DNA of 64,000 nt, taken from positions 3,063,591 to 3,127,590 of the forward strand of contig CM061224.1 in assembly GCA_030844895.1 (NCBI GenBank). Reading direction: 5' to 3'. Shown here piece by piece: positions 32,849 to 45,277 of this stretch. The stretch is from Ambrosia x helenae (lineage: Eukaryota; Streptophyta; Magnoliopsida; Asterales; Asteraceae). The stretch's first letter is position 1. Each line of letters starts with the position of its first letter. The notes beneath the pieces are model-generated. The model was not told where the DNA came from. It saw only the letters and a list, made by a program, of their open reading frames with translations, and did not search any database. A program made the position numbers and the translations under genes.

Positions 32849-33661
32849 GATATATTGGTAGCAAATTATTTTGCCGACGAACCCTTGTACTCGGCAGTCT
32901 TGTTTAGGTGTAGGTTCTGAATGAGTCGGAGACTATTCTTACGTATAGCCGATGACGTGTCGAGTTTTCACCCAGTTTTCACCACCATACAAAAATGCAC
33001 AGCGGCATTTCGCCAACTAGCGCACGGGGCACGCATATTTAAAGATGTCTGAAAGAACTACATGATAATGTTTGTACAAGTTTAGCACATGCGTGGTGAA
33101 GCTAGACAACAAAAACTATTTGCGAAAACCAAATTCCAGTGAGACCCAACAATTGTATCACTTCCACCACGAAAAGCATGGTTTTCTAGGAATGCTTGGA
33201 AGCATTAATTGCATGCATTGGTCGTGGCGGAATTACCCAAATGCATGGCGCACCATTTTCACACGAGGCGATCAAGGACATCCATCAATAATCTTGGAGG
33301 TTGTTTCTTCACAAGATCTATGGGTTTGGCTTGCTTTCTTTGGCGTTCCTGGTTCAAATAACGACATTAATGTCATCAATCAGAGGTTTTCAACAACGTC
33401 ATAAAAGGAACTGGTCCGGATACCAGCTTTACGGTATCGGGGGTGGAATACAGGTGCAAGTATTATCTTGCTAATGGAATATACCCACCCTACTCTACAG
33501 TCGTTAAAAGTATTCCGCACTCGATCGACGAAAAAAGAAAGAAATTTGCCAAGTATCAAGAGGCGGCAAGAAAGGACGTTGAAAGGTTATTTGGGTTCTA
33601 CAATCATGATGGCACATCGTTGACAACCCAACACGTGCCTAAAACCCCAAAAAAGTTGTGA
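32849..33661 (+). pseudogene. PIF/Harbinger transposase, decayed
   Basis: Fragments in one frame or neighbouring frames read LVANYFADEPLY, MSRRLFLRIADDVSSF, TTIQKCTAAFRQLARG, then HHEKHGFLGMLGSINCMHWS, SIILEVVSSQDLWVWLAFFG, PGSNNDINVINQ, YYLANGIYPPYSTVVKSIPH and KYQEAARKDVERLFGF. This is the full order of a plant Harbinger (HARBI1-like) DDE nuclease. The first catalytic Asp of the family motif GSIDCMHW is Asn here. Several in-frame stops (TGA in CRF*MSRR, TGA and TAG before 33072, TAA at 33402) and a frameshift break it. Asp in SNNDIN and Glu in DVER remain. Confidence 0.85.
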
Positions 33662-34003
33662 TACTGTTTGTATGCTTGTATCTTGTTGCATAACCAGCAC
33701 GGTACCCCACAACCAGCACGGTAACACCGCCGCTACCAGTGTTGGTAGGGGTCACGTGAACCGTTTTCTGGTTCTATCTAACGGGCTGATAACCGTGTTT
33801 TTTATTTATTTTTGAATTAATACAATTCAATTTTTTTATTATAACTGTCAGTTTTTATCACTTTTGTGTTATTGTTTTTATAATTTAAACCGTGTGTTTT
33901 AAAAATAATCAAAATAAATTAAAACAAAATTAAATAAAAAAAATAAACATAATTCATTAATATTAAACATTAATAAAAATACATCAACACATAAAAAAAA
34001 AGC

Positions 34004-34333
34004 TTAAAGTTGGCGCATGAGTTGCCACGTCTGGACATGCTCAAATGTGCCGCGGTAACGACCCACATAGGTCACCTGGGTCATCTCCACAGCAATCTCT
34101 GGCCCAATACCCGGGTGACGGCTCATGGTGCGCTCGTACAATATCGTCCACCGATTACACTTGTTGTTTAGATCGGTCCATTTTTTAGCAGACTCTCGAT
34201 TGTGCGGGCGCTTTGGCTGACTTGTTGGTTGAAGTCGGCCAAAACACGGTCTCAGGACCGTTTGTTCCTGCCACATGAGCCTTGGAGGCATTGTCGTTGC
34301 AAGTATGGGTCGTTTTGTGTGTCTTTGACACAC
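34004..34333 (-). pseudogene. Harbinger ORF1 (Myb/SANT-like) remnant
   Basis: The minus-strand frame contains RESAKKWTDLNNKCNRWTIL, YERTMSRHPG and TQVTYVG. The KKWTDLNNKCNRW block matches the trihelix/NAM-associated ORF1 protein that binds element ends and partners the transposase. It converges on the decayed transposase just upstream, as expected for one Harbinger element, and a TATATA lies about 110 bp before its start. Only a middle part of the ORF1 protein can be seen. Confidence 0.55.
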
Positions 34334-35369
34334 ACAACCCGGGCCATTTCATCATTTTCGGTCTAACGGGTCATTTTGAAGGGTGTGGGTGTTCTTGATG
34401 TTGTGTTGATGTTGAAGTGTGTTTTCACCACTATCGTATGGTGGTTTATATACTAAAAGATCCAACCGTATTGAATGTTTTCTGACGGTTAGATATGACC
34501 GATTTTAATGCAAATAAATATTTTTGATCGTGTTGGGTGAAACGGTTTATGGAAGTTAATCATACTATGACCGTTAGGGGGTAAATTATAAAAACCGTAT
34601 GAAGTTTAAAAAAAAGGTTTAGATTTGTATTTAAATGGAAAAAAAAAATAATGAAGTGTTGCCTAAAAAAAAGTGTTACAGTGAAATAAACCAGTGAAAC
34701 GAAAAAAATAATATTATCAGCGTCCCTCCCCTACTAAAACATGCATGGGGTTTTTGGTCTTTTGTGTTGTTTACCTTGGATGCTATCATGCCGACGCCTA
34801 AAAAGGCCTACATACTTGATGTACTACCGACCAAACTTCATTACTCCACAGTCCGATCAGCCAGCGTTTAAATATTAATTTTGTTTTCTAAAAACAATAT
34901 TCCAAAACAAAGGAAGGCTTTTTTGGTAAATTCGGCATGTTGAAGCAGCTAACACAAAATGAAATTGTTCTACTAGCAAGTGGAGACACATGTCACTTTC
35001 ATCAAAACTTACCCGTTATTCCCCTTTTGCCACTGTAGATAATAATCTTTTTAGTTTATACATAGTGTTATAGTAACATTTCCTTCAAGATGTGGATGCT
35101 TCTCTTCCTTAAAAGTCCTTTCAGCATATGTGACAAAACCAACAAATTCATGCATGTAAAATATTCATATTTTTTTTTTGTCAATTTCTTAATATAAAAA
35201 GCATATTAATATATATCGGGTGAATTTTTAGTGTTTCTGAAGAATAAGTGTTTTTCTGATGTGACAGCTGACTGGGCAGCTGACTGGACAGGTTTTTAAG
35301 GGTTTTTAGTGCTTCTTATTGTTGATATTCTAACAGGATCACAATTCACAATTTTCAACTAAATTTTAT
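34334..35369. other. Intergenic, no gene seen
   Basis: The first 350 bp are probably the outer part of the Harbinger locus. I could not define its right terminus. The rest is AT-rich with no supported feature. Confidence 0.35.
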
Positions 35370-35575
35370 TTAAAACAAGAGAGAATTACTATTTGCGTCC
35401 CTGTGTTATAATGGTTTTAACTACTTGAATCCAAAGTTGAAAACTTTAACTACTTGCATCCCTGGTTAGAAATTAATTAACATCTTGAGTCCAAATTTCT
35501 AACTAAGTCTGTTAACTTTTAGTGAAAAGACAAAAGTACCCATACTTATTAAAAAAATAAAAGAATTATCTATAT

Positions 35576-35778
35576 GCCAATGACCCACAGACCAATTGGT
35601 TTGCGGAGAGGTGGGAAGGTTTTCCTTAGGGTTTCCTACCCGGGTGGTCACAGGTTCGAATCTCACTCGTTATTAGGGGGGCTAAAGGCACATTCGGGTA
35701 GCCCAGGGATCGATCCTGCGTGGGGGGTGTTGTTCTTATAGGTGGTGCACCGTTCGACCGTTCAAAAAAAAAAAAAAA
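35576..35778 (+). mobile_element. tRNA-derived SINE nested in the Pack-MULE
   Basis: A-box-like GGTTTGCGGAGAGGTGGG and B box AGGTTCGAATCTCAC (about 35653) are followed by a GC-rich body with GATCGATCCTGCGTGGGG and a poly(A) run to 35778. ATCTATA flanks both sides (from 35568 and from 35779), a short probable TSD. Confidence 0.68.
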
Positions 35779-35996
35779 ATCTATACAAACCCAACCCAAC
35801 CCTCTCTACTAACCTAACCCACCCACCCACCTCCACCATCTTCAACCTCTTACACCACCACTACACTACACCACACCTAGCGCCACCACCACTGATGCAC
35901 CACTGTACTAGCCCCATCCCAACCGCACCACTGCACCAGCCCCAACCCTTTATAAGCAGTTAACAGACCAGAAAAAAAACCCAATATAAACCATAC

Positions 35997-36323
35997 AAAA
36001 GTATCAGGCTGTGGCATTACACCAGCATCCATCATGTCCAAACAGTAAGAACACGCGTCCTTCACATGCCCTTTTGCAAAAAGTGCATGAATCCAAATCG
36101 TCCACGCATAAACATTAAGGTCACACCCCTTTTTAATAATACAAATCCATACATCTTTGCTTAATTCAAGTTTCTCTCCTCTTAACAAAGAATTTAACAG
36201 ATCTTTCAAAAGCCCATACTGCGGGGTCGAAGAAAGACCTCTTTCAACCATTTCTTTGAAGTACTCAGAAGCTTCAACAAGACAGTCTTGATCAATAACA
36301 TACAATTCTGAAGCAAATAGTAA
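35997..36323 (-). pseudogene. Captured PPR gene fragment (At1g52640-like)
   Basis: The minus strand encodes about 108 residues without a stop: LYVIDQDCLVEASEYFKEMV, GLLKDLLNSLLRGEKLELSK, VWICIIKKGCDLNVYAWTIW, IHALFAKGHVKDACSYCLDM and MPQPDTF. This is the C-terminal repeat region of a mitochondrial P-class pentatricopeptide protein like Arabidopsis At1g52640 (from memory). The 35-residue helix-turn-helix spacing fits PPR motifs. A TAG lies just upstream of the homologous part, and after PDTF the frame runs into unrelated sequence. It lacks the organelle targeting peptide and most repeats, so it is a captured piece inside the Pack-MULE. Confidence 0.78.
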
Positions 36324-36448
36324 TAATTCCTAAATGCCAATCACCCAATACCTGTTGAGATCGTTTTTCAGTGTTCGATTCATCTTCACCGATTGGAATC
36401 CTAGCCAATCGGAACCCTAACCCAACCGCGGTGGTGAGTTGGGGCTGC

Positions 36449-39400
36449 TGTAACAACCGGCAAAAATAAGGTAATTCCGTACTAATTAACTATACGCGAT
36501 TAACGTAATTAAATGCAATTATGTGTTGATTATTTAACTGAGGCCTTAGAAAGATAGCAATTCCCAAATAATGCATAGGAATGCATATGTTTAATGACAA
36601 AACATGATAGGATCATGTGCGAGTAAATTATCCGGTATGGACACTGGCGATTACCCGGTAAAAAATTAAATAAGCGAAACGGATCCCGGACACCCGGGAT
36701 ATAAAATAAAACGTAACTTCACAAAATATAATGGGTTTTGGAACTCCAAAGCCATACGTGAAAGCTTGTTATACAAATCTCTCGGTAACGAATAAAGTGC
36801 GCGTACCGCACCCGATACGCGCATAACTTATAATTTCACCCGGCAAAAGCCTAAATAATTTATCAACGCTTAAACTGGACTATGTTTAAGGGTATTGAAA
36901 GTATTTTTAATATCCGGACAACATGCGATTAAAACCCGAAAAATACCCGAACGGTACCCGAACGAGAGGGAATTAAACATAATAATAATGAGTATTATTT
37001 AGCAAAGTGGGCCCCACCCAAACACCCCCAAGGGGCCGGCCTAGGGCCACCCCAAGTGGCTAACCCTTCCAATTCTCACTAATTCAAATATAATTAGTAC
37101 TAATCATTGGATTGCGTGGGATATTATTGGACACAAAATTCACCAAATCACCTCTCCTCTCTCTCTAAAAACTCACGGCCAAACACCCCTCTTGATAATC
37201 TTCCACAAATATTTCCATATCCTACATAATCCCCACTTGATCTTACATAATCTAAGAAAGATATTAGGTGATCTTGGAAAGATTTGGAAGGGATATTATA
37301 AACAATCTAGTGAGCATACTTGAATCAAAAAGCCAAAAACTTCTTCTTCTTCTCCCCTTTGGCCGTAGCTTATACCCCCTCCATACACATTTTCTTTTCA
37401 AGTTTTACATCTCCAAATCATCTCTAAATCTTCATCTCTCAAAACCCCATTGTGTGTTTCAAGAGCTTGGAGCTTAATCACTTGGAAGAACACACTAAAC
37501 CCCACTCAAATCCAAGGTTTTTGTCTTCCCTAGCCTTGAGCTAGTAGTAAATTTTAACCTTGCTTTGATTATTAATGTTCATATTATGTGTTCTTATGAG
37601 CAAGTTGTACATTATTGGGTAAAATGTGGTTTTGAAACACGAGTCTTAATATGTTTTACAAGAGTAAAATGGAAGAATAATAATATGGGTAGATCATGGA
37701 TTTGATATTAGTAATGTGGTATTTCAAGAAAATATAAAAATATGTGCATACACTTAAGATGGATGATGATTTGGGCATGATTTATGAAAGAAGATTGAAT
37801 ATGTTAAAAGATGGTTTTAATCATCATAAAATAACTATCTAAAGTATGAAATAAGATGGAACATGTTAGAAAGGCATAGATGAAAAAGTTACAAAATTAA
37901 AGTCTACTCACTTAGATGAGTGAACTTTGGATATGATGGACAAATACACCAAACACAAATGTTAGTAACCTTATTTATGAAATATAAGACTATTAGAAGT
38001 GGAATAATGTAAAAATAACCAAACATGAAGAAGATGGTTCTTTAAAGTCCACTAGTTTGGAAGAAAAATGCTAACTTTGGAAGTTAGGATGAAAAAATGC
38101 AACATTTATAAGTTAAGGGACTAATGTGGTAACTTTGAAAGTTGATGGACTAAAATAGATATTTTAGAAACTTTGGTCCAAAAATACATTAACGGAAAGT
38201 TTGGTGTCAAAAGCATAAATAATGATTTTTCCAAGTATAGTTTGGTAAACACTAGTAACCTACATGTGTATTTTATGAAAAGTGTATTTTTATAAAAATG
38301 GAAGTTTATAAAAATATGGAATTATATTAACATAAGGATTTTATAAAAATAAAGGTTTTTATAAAATATTGGACAAAAGTAGAAACTTGAGAAAACTTGT
38401 ACAAAAATGGATACTTTTATATAAATGGGAATATAAAAGTGTCGGGAACATTTTTGGAATATAAGTTAACAAGTTGGACTAAAAATACTAAAGTATATCT
38501 TTCCAAGTAATATGTGTTTGGACATTAGAACATAAATAATATTTCTATTGAACACATATTGGAAGAAGCTTGGAAAAATTTAAACTATCGGACTTAGTTA
38601 CATAAACTAACTATAGCGAATAAACGGACAAACTAGAGAAAAATGCCATTGCGGCAAAACGTGAAAATATATATATTTTAAGAAGTAAAATATATATAAC
38701 ATGGGTGAAAATTATATAACACTTTCCTAAGTGTTAGAGAGAATATTCGTGGGAGAAAGCATAACGTAAAGAATTAAAAACGCTAAACAACGTATGGACT
38801 TAACAAGGAAAATTCACACATTGATGTATGTATACATGCTCGTCTCGACGAAATTCTAGTATATCTATTTGAATGGGAAAGTAGATATGCGAGAAGGAAA
38901 ACCGAGATGAGTAGGTAAAATATATCTACGAACATGTGAATACCGACAAGATCCTAGTATATTTATTTAAATGGGAAAATAAATGTACCGCATGGTAAGT
39001 TGAGTCGGACGTTAAGAATATACTACCGAACGACAAGACCTTAGCATATTTATTTAAATGGGAAAATAAATATGCGGCAAAGTGAGTCGGGTCGGGTATT
39101 AAAAATACATTATATCGAACGATACGATCCTAAGTATAATTATTTAAATGGGAAAATAATTATACGTTAGGTAGAGTCGTGTCGAGAATAATAGTATACA
39201 AGTTACAAAGAGTATTGACGAGAATAATACATAACTCGTAAGAAAAGGGGTAATCCATCGCCAATGAACCTAGGATACGCGTCTAATTAAACGGGAATTG
39301 GAACAACACGTGGTCGGGGAGTTGGGTGTACAACTTGCCAAGGCACATGCACTATAGGTGTAGTGACTTATACGCCTAGGACGTTTGTAGGTGCGAGACC

Positions 39401-40194
39401 ACAAAACTTGCTATCTTCCTTTTTGAGCCAAGCATAGATTCAGGTGAGTCTCACGGCCCCATTTTAAACTATTTTATGTTTTTCGGGGGAAAGATATGTT
39501 AGGGAAATGTTTGACGGGTTAAGTACTTGAGTTGTGATCGCCACTCGGGGTTGAGACCTCTCTACTATAATCATTAATTCAGGGAAATGAAACCGAAGGA
39601 ATATTTGAATAGTACTATTGGTGCCTGACAAGGCCCACCCCTAATCGATAGCGTCGATTATGCATCGGCGTATGCCTGGGGTGCACGTATTCTGAAATCA
39701 AGTCGTAGGATACCGAGTAACGACTTGAAGCGGGGCATTATTATTGTCTTGGTTTGGTTATAGGCTCAAGTAGAATTGTAGGAACTTGCAACTCCTATAA
39801 ATTGTCATAACATGGAAATTCCCAAGAAATAAAGTTTGATAAACTAAAACCTGTGAACTCACCAATATTTATATATTGACGATTTTTTTAAACATATCTT
39901 TCAGGTAATTGATAGATGATGGACAACGTGGCAAGCTGGGTCAGGGGAATCTCTCATATGGGCGTCGGGTGTTTCAAAAGGGTTTCAACTTTAATTCCCA
40001 AAGATTTGGGATATATTTGAGAAGCCACTTTAATGTATTCAAAACAATTTTTCGTTTATGTGTGAACATCAAACATGGTTTCGGCGTCTTAAATAAATGA
40101 CCCATTTTCTTAATTACTTATGATTTGCGTTAATCTTGGCTTTATGCTCTTGAACCGTCGCGCCACGTGTTTCCGCCATTGGCGTGGTGTGACA
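36449..40194 (+). mobile_element. Solo LTR, 3.75 kb, nested in the Pack-MULE
   Basis: Begins TGTAACAACCGGC and ends GGCGTGGTGTGACA (TG...CA), with the 5-bp TSD GCTGC at 36444-36448 and 40195-40199. No gag/pol frame and no second LTR copy. Between 38850 and 39180 the motif TATTTATTTAAATGGGAAAA recurs three to four times at about 120-bp and shorter spacing. Length and TGTAACAACC start suggest a Ty3/gypsy chromovirus LTR; the orientation follows that start. Confidence 0.8.
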
Positions 40195-40786
40195 GCTGCG
40201 GCTGTGGTGGTGGTTAGTGGTATAGTGACGGTGAGTTAAGTGGTGGTGGACAGCGGTAGTTTAATTTTGGGTTGGTGGTGGTTAGTTATGGTGGTCACTG
40301 GTTCCCTTTGTTGTTGACAGTGATGATGGTGGGATTATTAAGGGGTTTGGGCGTTGGGTACGGTAATGATGGTGGTGGGTTTATCAGATGGTGGTGGGTT
40401 TCGTGCAATTATGTGGTGGTGGTGGTGTAGTGCGGCGGCGGTGGTGGTGGTGCAGTAGGGTTGAAGTCAGGGAGAAAGAGATGGGGGGAGGGGTTGTTTT
40501 ACTCTATGTGCTAAGTGTGTGTATAAGACAAGATATATAATAATTATTATAAAATACGTAAAAAATAAACTGTAAATACATTGTGCATTGTAGGCTTGTA
40601 CATTTTGTGTAAATGACAGAAATGCCCTTTAAGTTAACAGACTTTTGAACGACGTTAGTAATATGGACTCAAGATGTTAGTTAATTTCCAACCAGGACGC
40701 AAGTAGTTAAAGTTTTTAACTTTGGATTCAAGTTGTTAAAACCACTATAACACAGAGACGCAAATAATAATTCTCTCTTAAAACAA

Positions 40787-41665
40787 ATTAATTCATTAAC
40801 ATTCATAACGTCTCCCCCAACCCTAAACTTTTCTGATCAGTTTCTCTGTAATGAAACATGTATTTGGTTTTGTTGTTAAAATTAAATAAAATCTTACTAG
40901 ATTATTCAATCTCCTTTCTGATTCCATTTTAATTGTAATATGATAAAAAAAAACTTATGTATAAGACTGTTTTATGACGCTCAAAGGGGCGCAAAAGGTT
41001 GCCACATCGGGTGAACCATGGCGCAGGCTGCTAGCAGTCTAGCACAATGTCAAAGAACGAATGAATGTAAAAGTGTGAACCAATCCGTCCATGATAGACC
41101 GACCACATTCGCCCGGCCTGTGCCATGGTTCACCCAAAACCTTATATACCAAAAAATTTCTATACGAATCCTATGCAATCGGAAGTCAAAGGAGGGTCGA
41201 AAACCAGTTTCGAGGGGTCGAAACCTTATATACCAAAAAATTTCTATACGAATACTATATAATCAAAAATTTTGAACGGAAATTCGGGGGCTCAGCCGTC
41301 CCTCCCGCCCCTTAAAAGATCACCCCTCTTAATTGGTCTTTAAAAAAAAATAATGAATATAACAGCTTGTTAAAAGAAAAAGAAATAAATAGATAGTGCT
41401 TCAAACAGTTGTACCGTACAAGTAGCTAATGCACTCTAGACACGATTCTGTTAGTAGCCCCAACTATCGTCGTTACCTTCTGTAATCAATCCTCCACGGA
41501 CTCCATTATCACCACATTCATCTCTCTCACACACTCACTCTCTCTCTCTCTCTCTAAAACACACTCACCACTTTATCGAATCCCATCTTTCCGCAATATT
41601 TCACACACAAATTCCATCTTCTTTCTTTCTCCTTTCTTTATCGTCACCACTTTACTTTACCCATA
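40787..41665. other. Promoter side of the SHOU4-like gene
   Basis: At 41141-41171 and 41224-41254 CTTATATACCAAAAAATTTC and the next bases are repeated 83 bp apart. GCCACATCGGGTGAACCATGG (40999) has an inverted counterpart CCATGGTTCACCC at about 41122, suggesting a small foldback unit. A (CT)n tract at 41533-41555 lies in the probable 5'UTR. Confidence 0.45.
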
Positions 41666-41689
41666 TTATTATTATTATTATTATTATTT
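41665..41689 (+). repeat. (ATT)n microsatellite at the 5' leader end
   Basis: Eight ATT units end about 9 bp before the start codon of the downstream gene and so should be in its mRNA leader. Confidence 0.9.
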
Positions 41690-41697
41690 TATAAAAT

Positions 41698-43446
41698 ATG
41701 GGTAGCAGAATTCCATCCCACCAGCTCAGCAACGGCCTATATGTTTCGGGTCGACCCGACCCACACAAAGACCGCCAACCCACTCTCCTCTCCCGTTCCA
41801 TCCCCTACACCGGCGGCGACGTCAAAAACTCCGGCGAACTCGGTAAAATGTTCGACATCCCCGTCTCCGACCACCTTGTTAAACCCCACCGTCCCTCCTC
41901 CTCCTCTTCCGGTTCCTTTAAATCCGGATCCGGACCCATCCCCAAACGCACTTCCGGGTCGGGTCCCATTTCCGGCCTCCACCCAACCGGGTTACTCCTT
42001 ACCTCCGGCCCTGTCGGATCCAGTGTCGGCCGGAGATCCAGTCAATCCGGGTCGGGTCAGTTTGTTCATTCGGGTCAGTCCGGGTCGGGTCAGCTGGAGG
42101 GACAAACTACGGGTGGTGTGAGTAAAGGGAAGACGGTTTACGGGTCGGGTGTAACGACGTTAGGGTATGATGACGTGAGGTTAGGGTTTAAGGTATCGAG
42201 GAGTTTAATGTGGGTGTTGTTGGTGGTTGTGGTGATTGGGTTAATGGTCGGAACGTTTTTAATGGTGGCGGTGAAGGAACCGTTGATTCTTGTGTCGGTT
42301 GTGGCGGTTATTGTGTTGGGTGGTGTTGTTATTATGTGGAATTTTGCTTGTAAGAAGAGGCATATTATGGCGTTTTTACGAAATTACCCTGATGCTGAGC
42401 TTAGAGGTGCTGTTGATGGCCAGTTTGTTAAGGTCACAGGGGTAATTAACCTTTAACAATTAACACATTAACACATTATTATAAACTTATAAGTTATAAT
42501 ATTAATACTAAGACTTTCCATAAGTGTATTAGATTTATTATTTAATTGTTGTATTGTTAGGATTGGAATCTTGGATATGTATATTTTAAGGAATTATAGG
42601 TGTGTTTGGTTTAATTAACATATGTTTGTGGGTCATTTGAATAATAAGTAATAACAACATTTGGGTTTGGTATATAAATGTTAATGTTATGTTGATATTG
42701 CAGATTGTGACATGTGGGAGTATTCCGCTAGAATCGTCGTTCCAGAAAGTGGCGCGGTGTGTTTATGTTTCGACGGAGTTGTATGAGTACAAAGGGTGGG
42801 GTGGGAGAGCGGCGAATCCTAAGCACCGTTGCTTCACTTGGGGATGCAGGAATTCTGAGGTTAGTGTCGTGGCTGGTTTGGCGGTTTATAATTGTAAAAC
42901 GAACTAATGGATTGGTGTTTTGGTTTGATTTCCAGAAATACGTGGCTGATTTTTACATATCGGATTTCCAGTCTGGGTTAAGGGCGGTGGTGAAAGCGGG
43001 TTATGGAGCCAAGGTAGCTCCGTTTGTTAAAGAAACAACGGTGGTTGACATAACCAAGGAGAAGTTAGATTCGTCCCCAAGTTTTGTAACGTGGCTCGCA
43101 GAGCGCAGCCTTTCGTCTGATGACCGTGTTATGCGCCTTAAAGAAGGGTAAGTTTCTTATACGCGTAATGACTTACAAGGAAGATCATATATTCATACTA
43201 GAATAATACGACCTTCCTTTTACGGGCATATTAACAAAACAATATTAATACAGATACATCAAAGAAGGGAGTACAGTTAGTGTGATGGGCGTTGTAAGGC
43301 GACATGATAATGTGCTGATGATCGTACCACCAACAGACCCGATATCCACAGGCTGTCAGTGGAGTTGTGGTCTTTTCCCTTCCTACGTCGAAGGTCTTGT
43401 GTTGACTTGTGATGAAAGTCAAAACGCCGATGTCATACCTGTCTAA
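41698..43446 (+). CDS. Two-TM protein, At1g16860/SHOU4 family
   Basis: Four exons, 41698-42441, 42704-42859, 42936-43147 and 43254-43446, with GT-AG introns in matching phase, give 434 residues. It starts MGSRIPSHQLSNGLYVSGRP, a hallmark of plant At1g16860/At1g78880 proteins. Residues 65-150 are Ser/Gly/Pro-rich and likely disordered. Two hydrophobic helices follow at about 169-191 and 195-216. The C-terminal domain contains VKVTGIVTCGSIPLESSFQK, FYISDFQSGLRAVVKAGYGA, DDRVMRLKEGYIKEGSTVSV and ends NADVIPV. The Arabidopsis members are known as SHOU4 and SHOU4-like, which restrain delivery of cellulose synthase complexes to the plasma membrane. All exons are open and the gene appears intact. 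First ATG after the CT-rich leader is used. Confidence 0.9.
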
Positions 43447-45268
43447 AGCAGGGTGTTTATTCCCAACTCAACTTTCTGCTTTATGAACTTGCACATGCAG
43501 AATATTTATTTAAAAAGAGGAAGCAAGAATAGCTAGCTGCTAATGAGAGCTCGGTGCTAATGAGAGCTCGCTCCTACTCGTAGGTGTGTGATGGTGATGA
43601 GACCGGGTCAAGTGTTCAGGTAAAACGTATGTATAGATGTCGGAAAGAAGTTATTATAAACGCCACTCGCGCTGTATTTCTTGTGTTTTGTGGATGGTTA
43701 TAATGCAAAAGCAGCAACAGCCAACCCAAATCTTTGTGTTTAATGAATAATGTCTGCATTCATAATGAAACAAAAGTTACCAATTCTGCAGCAGATGAAT
43801 TAGTATTCTTAGAAGTCACCACTGGTGATACTTAAAAATTTTGATTATTTATTTTGTCTGAGATTTATTTATTCTTTACATATATTTTTTAAAAGGGATT
43901 TATGTTTATTTAAAAAAAATTGTATATCTTTTAATCCTTTGTAAAATTATTAGCTCAAAACATACGAATTTGAAAATAAAAAAGTTTAGTGTAATATATA
44001 ATTTGACCAATCATCATCATCATACTCAGTTAATCTTACCAATAGCAAAAGCTAAGGTAGGGTCTGAGAATGGTAAGATGTAGACAACCTTACCTCTACC
44101 ATGTAGGAATAGAGAGGCTGCTTTCAGTGAGACCCCAGGCTCGATAGTGGTTTTGTTTCAAGCCTTGGACATAAGGCACATCACTTAGCAATCGGGACAA
44201 GCCCGATTGGTGCATGTACCCCCTTGTCTTTTGGCTATCAATGCCACCACATGATGCATGATTAACCGTTTGTCATTTTTAACGTTATTTTCACGAAATT
44301 AGTAAAATAACGCTAAAATTAACCAATATAAAGTGTAAATGAAAACGTGATAGTGAATCACTAGAGAGGAGATAGACACTTTTAAAGAAAGGGGGGGACT
44401 TGATGTTGAAAGTGAGGTGTTATTACCTTTTTATTTTTTATTTTTTAACGTCTAATTTCTCCATCTTTGCCTCTTATGAGGCTTAAACTCTCATCCTCCC
44501 CTTTAACACCCCAACATCTTTATATCACAGGGAGTGGGGCGAGGTGTTATTACCTATTAGGTGTTTTTTTGGCTTTTCGATTGGAGTTTTTTTGGCTTTT
44601 CGATTAGAAATTTTTTTAGAATGGTTAACTCAGACCCCCACTAATTCTACACTGTTAACTATGTTAACTATGGGACTAGAACTTTCAAGGGTAAGGTGCG
44701 TTTACATCACACATTGATGCCTTTAGGTTATGAGCCCCTTGATGATAGGAGACACTCTAAAGAAAATGCATTGTATCATGCATGATTGATAGGAACATAT
44801 TGAGCTTTTAAGTTTCCAAAATTCTTTTATTTTTATTTGTGTGGTTTATTAATTACTTATGCACTAACATAATAATAAGGGTTGGTCCATGACATAAATG
44901 TTTGAAGTTTCAAATCTTAATTGAGTCCCCATTCATAATTGGGTCATTTCTTAGGTCACCTGTCAACAGTGTGTGCATCTTCAATGTTGAGTATCTTTTA
45001 CATGGATTTCAAAATAAATAAATAATAAACATATAGAGTGATGAATCATTTCACTAAACTATTTCACAATAATATTAATATCGGTGGGCACCACTCAATA
45101 GACATTTCATGAGGCGCTATTCGATCATTCAAATTCCATGTTCCATATCATTTCAAAATTAATGAATATCAGATCCGCTTGTTAGCAAAAAAACATTTTG
45201 CTTTCTTATATTCATATAAATCAATTCATTTTATCGAAAAAAAAGGATTTTTTAATCGTAATCGTTGT
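43447..45268. other. 3' region and intergenic DNA
   Basis: The first ~300 bp are probably 3'UTR; AGCTAATGAGAGCTCG is repeated at 43532 and 43554. Beyond 43.85 kb the DNA is AT-rich. No coding gene is supported. Confidence 0.4.
44035..44150 (-). mobile_element. RTE-type LINE/SINE tail fragment
   Basis: The minus strand reads CTGAAAGCAGCCTCTCTATT, GAGGTAAGGTTGTCTACATC and CAGACCCTACCTTAGCTTTT, colinear with the 3'UTR of the RTE element at 28580-28680. Only the tail is present. Confidence 0.65.
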
Positions 45269-45277
45269 TTAATTTTT

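Larger units (their letters stand above)
35379..40777. mobile_element. Pack-MULE (Mutator-like) with PPR gene fragment
   Basis: The perfect 9-bp TSD TTAAAACAA lies at 35370-35378 and 40778-40786. Terminal inverted repeats start GAGAGAATTACTATTTGCG (left) and GAGAGAATTATTATTTGCG (right, inverted) and extend about 155 bp, sharing GGTTTTAACWACTTGAATCC and TAACATCTTGAGTCCA. Removing the nested solo LTR and one TSD copy leaves an original element of about 1.65 kb, which holds a PPR gene fragment, a SINE and CCACCA/GGTGGT-rich filler, and no MULE transposase. That combination defines a Pack-MULE. Confidence 0.88.

Noticed and set aside
35742..35963. Pro/Thr/His-rich open frame
   Set aside because: CCACCA low-complexity filler within the Pack-MULE; no start context or family.
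36449..40194. Unannotated protein gene in the 3.7-kb gap
   Set aside because: Short frames only, with TG...CA ends and a 5-bp TSD; noncoding LTR.
41737..42121. Overlapping open frames inside exon 1 of the SHOU4-like gene
   Set aside because: They arise from the low-complexity Ser/Gly/Pro-coding region; the family match is only in the 41698 frame.
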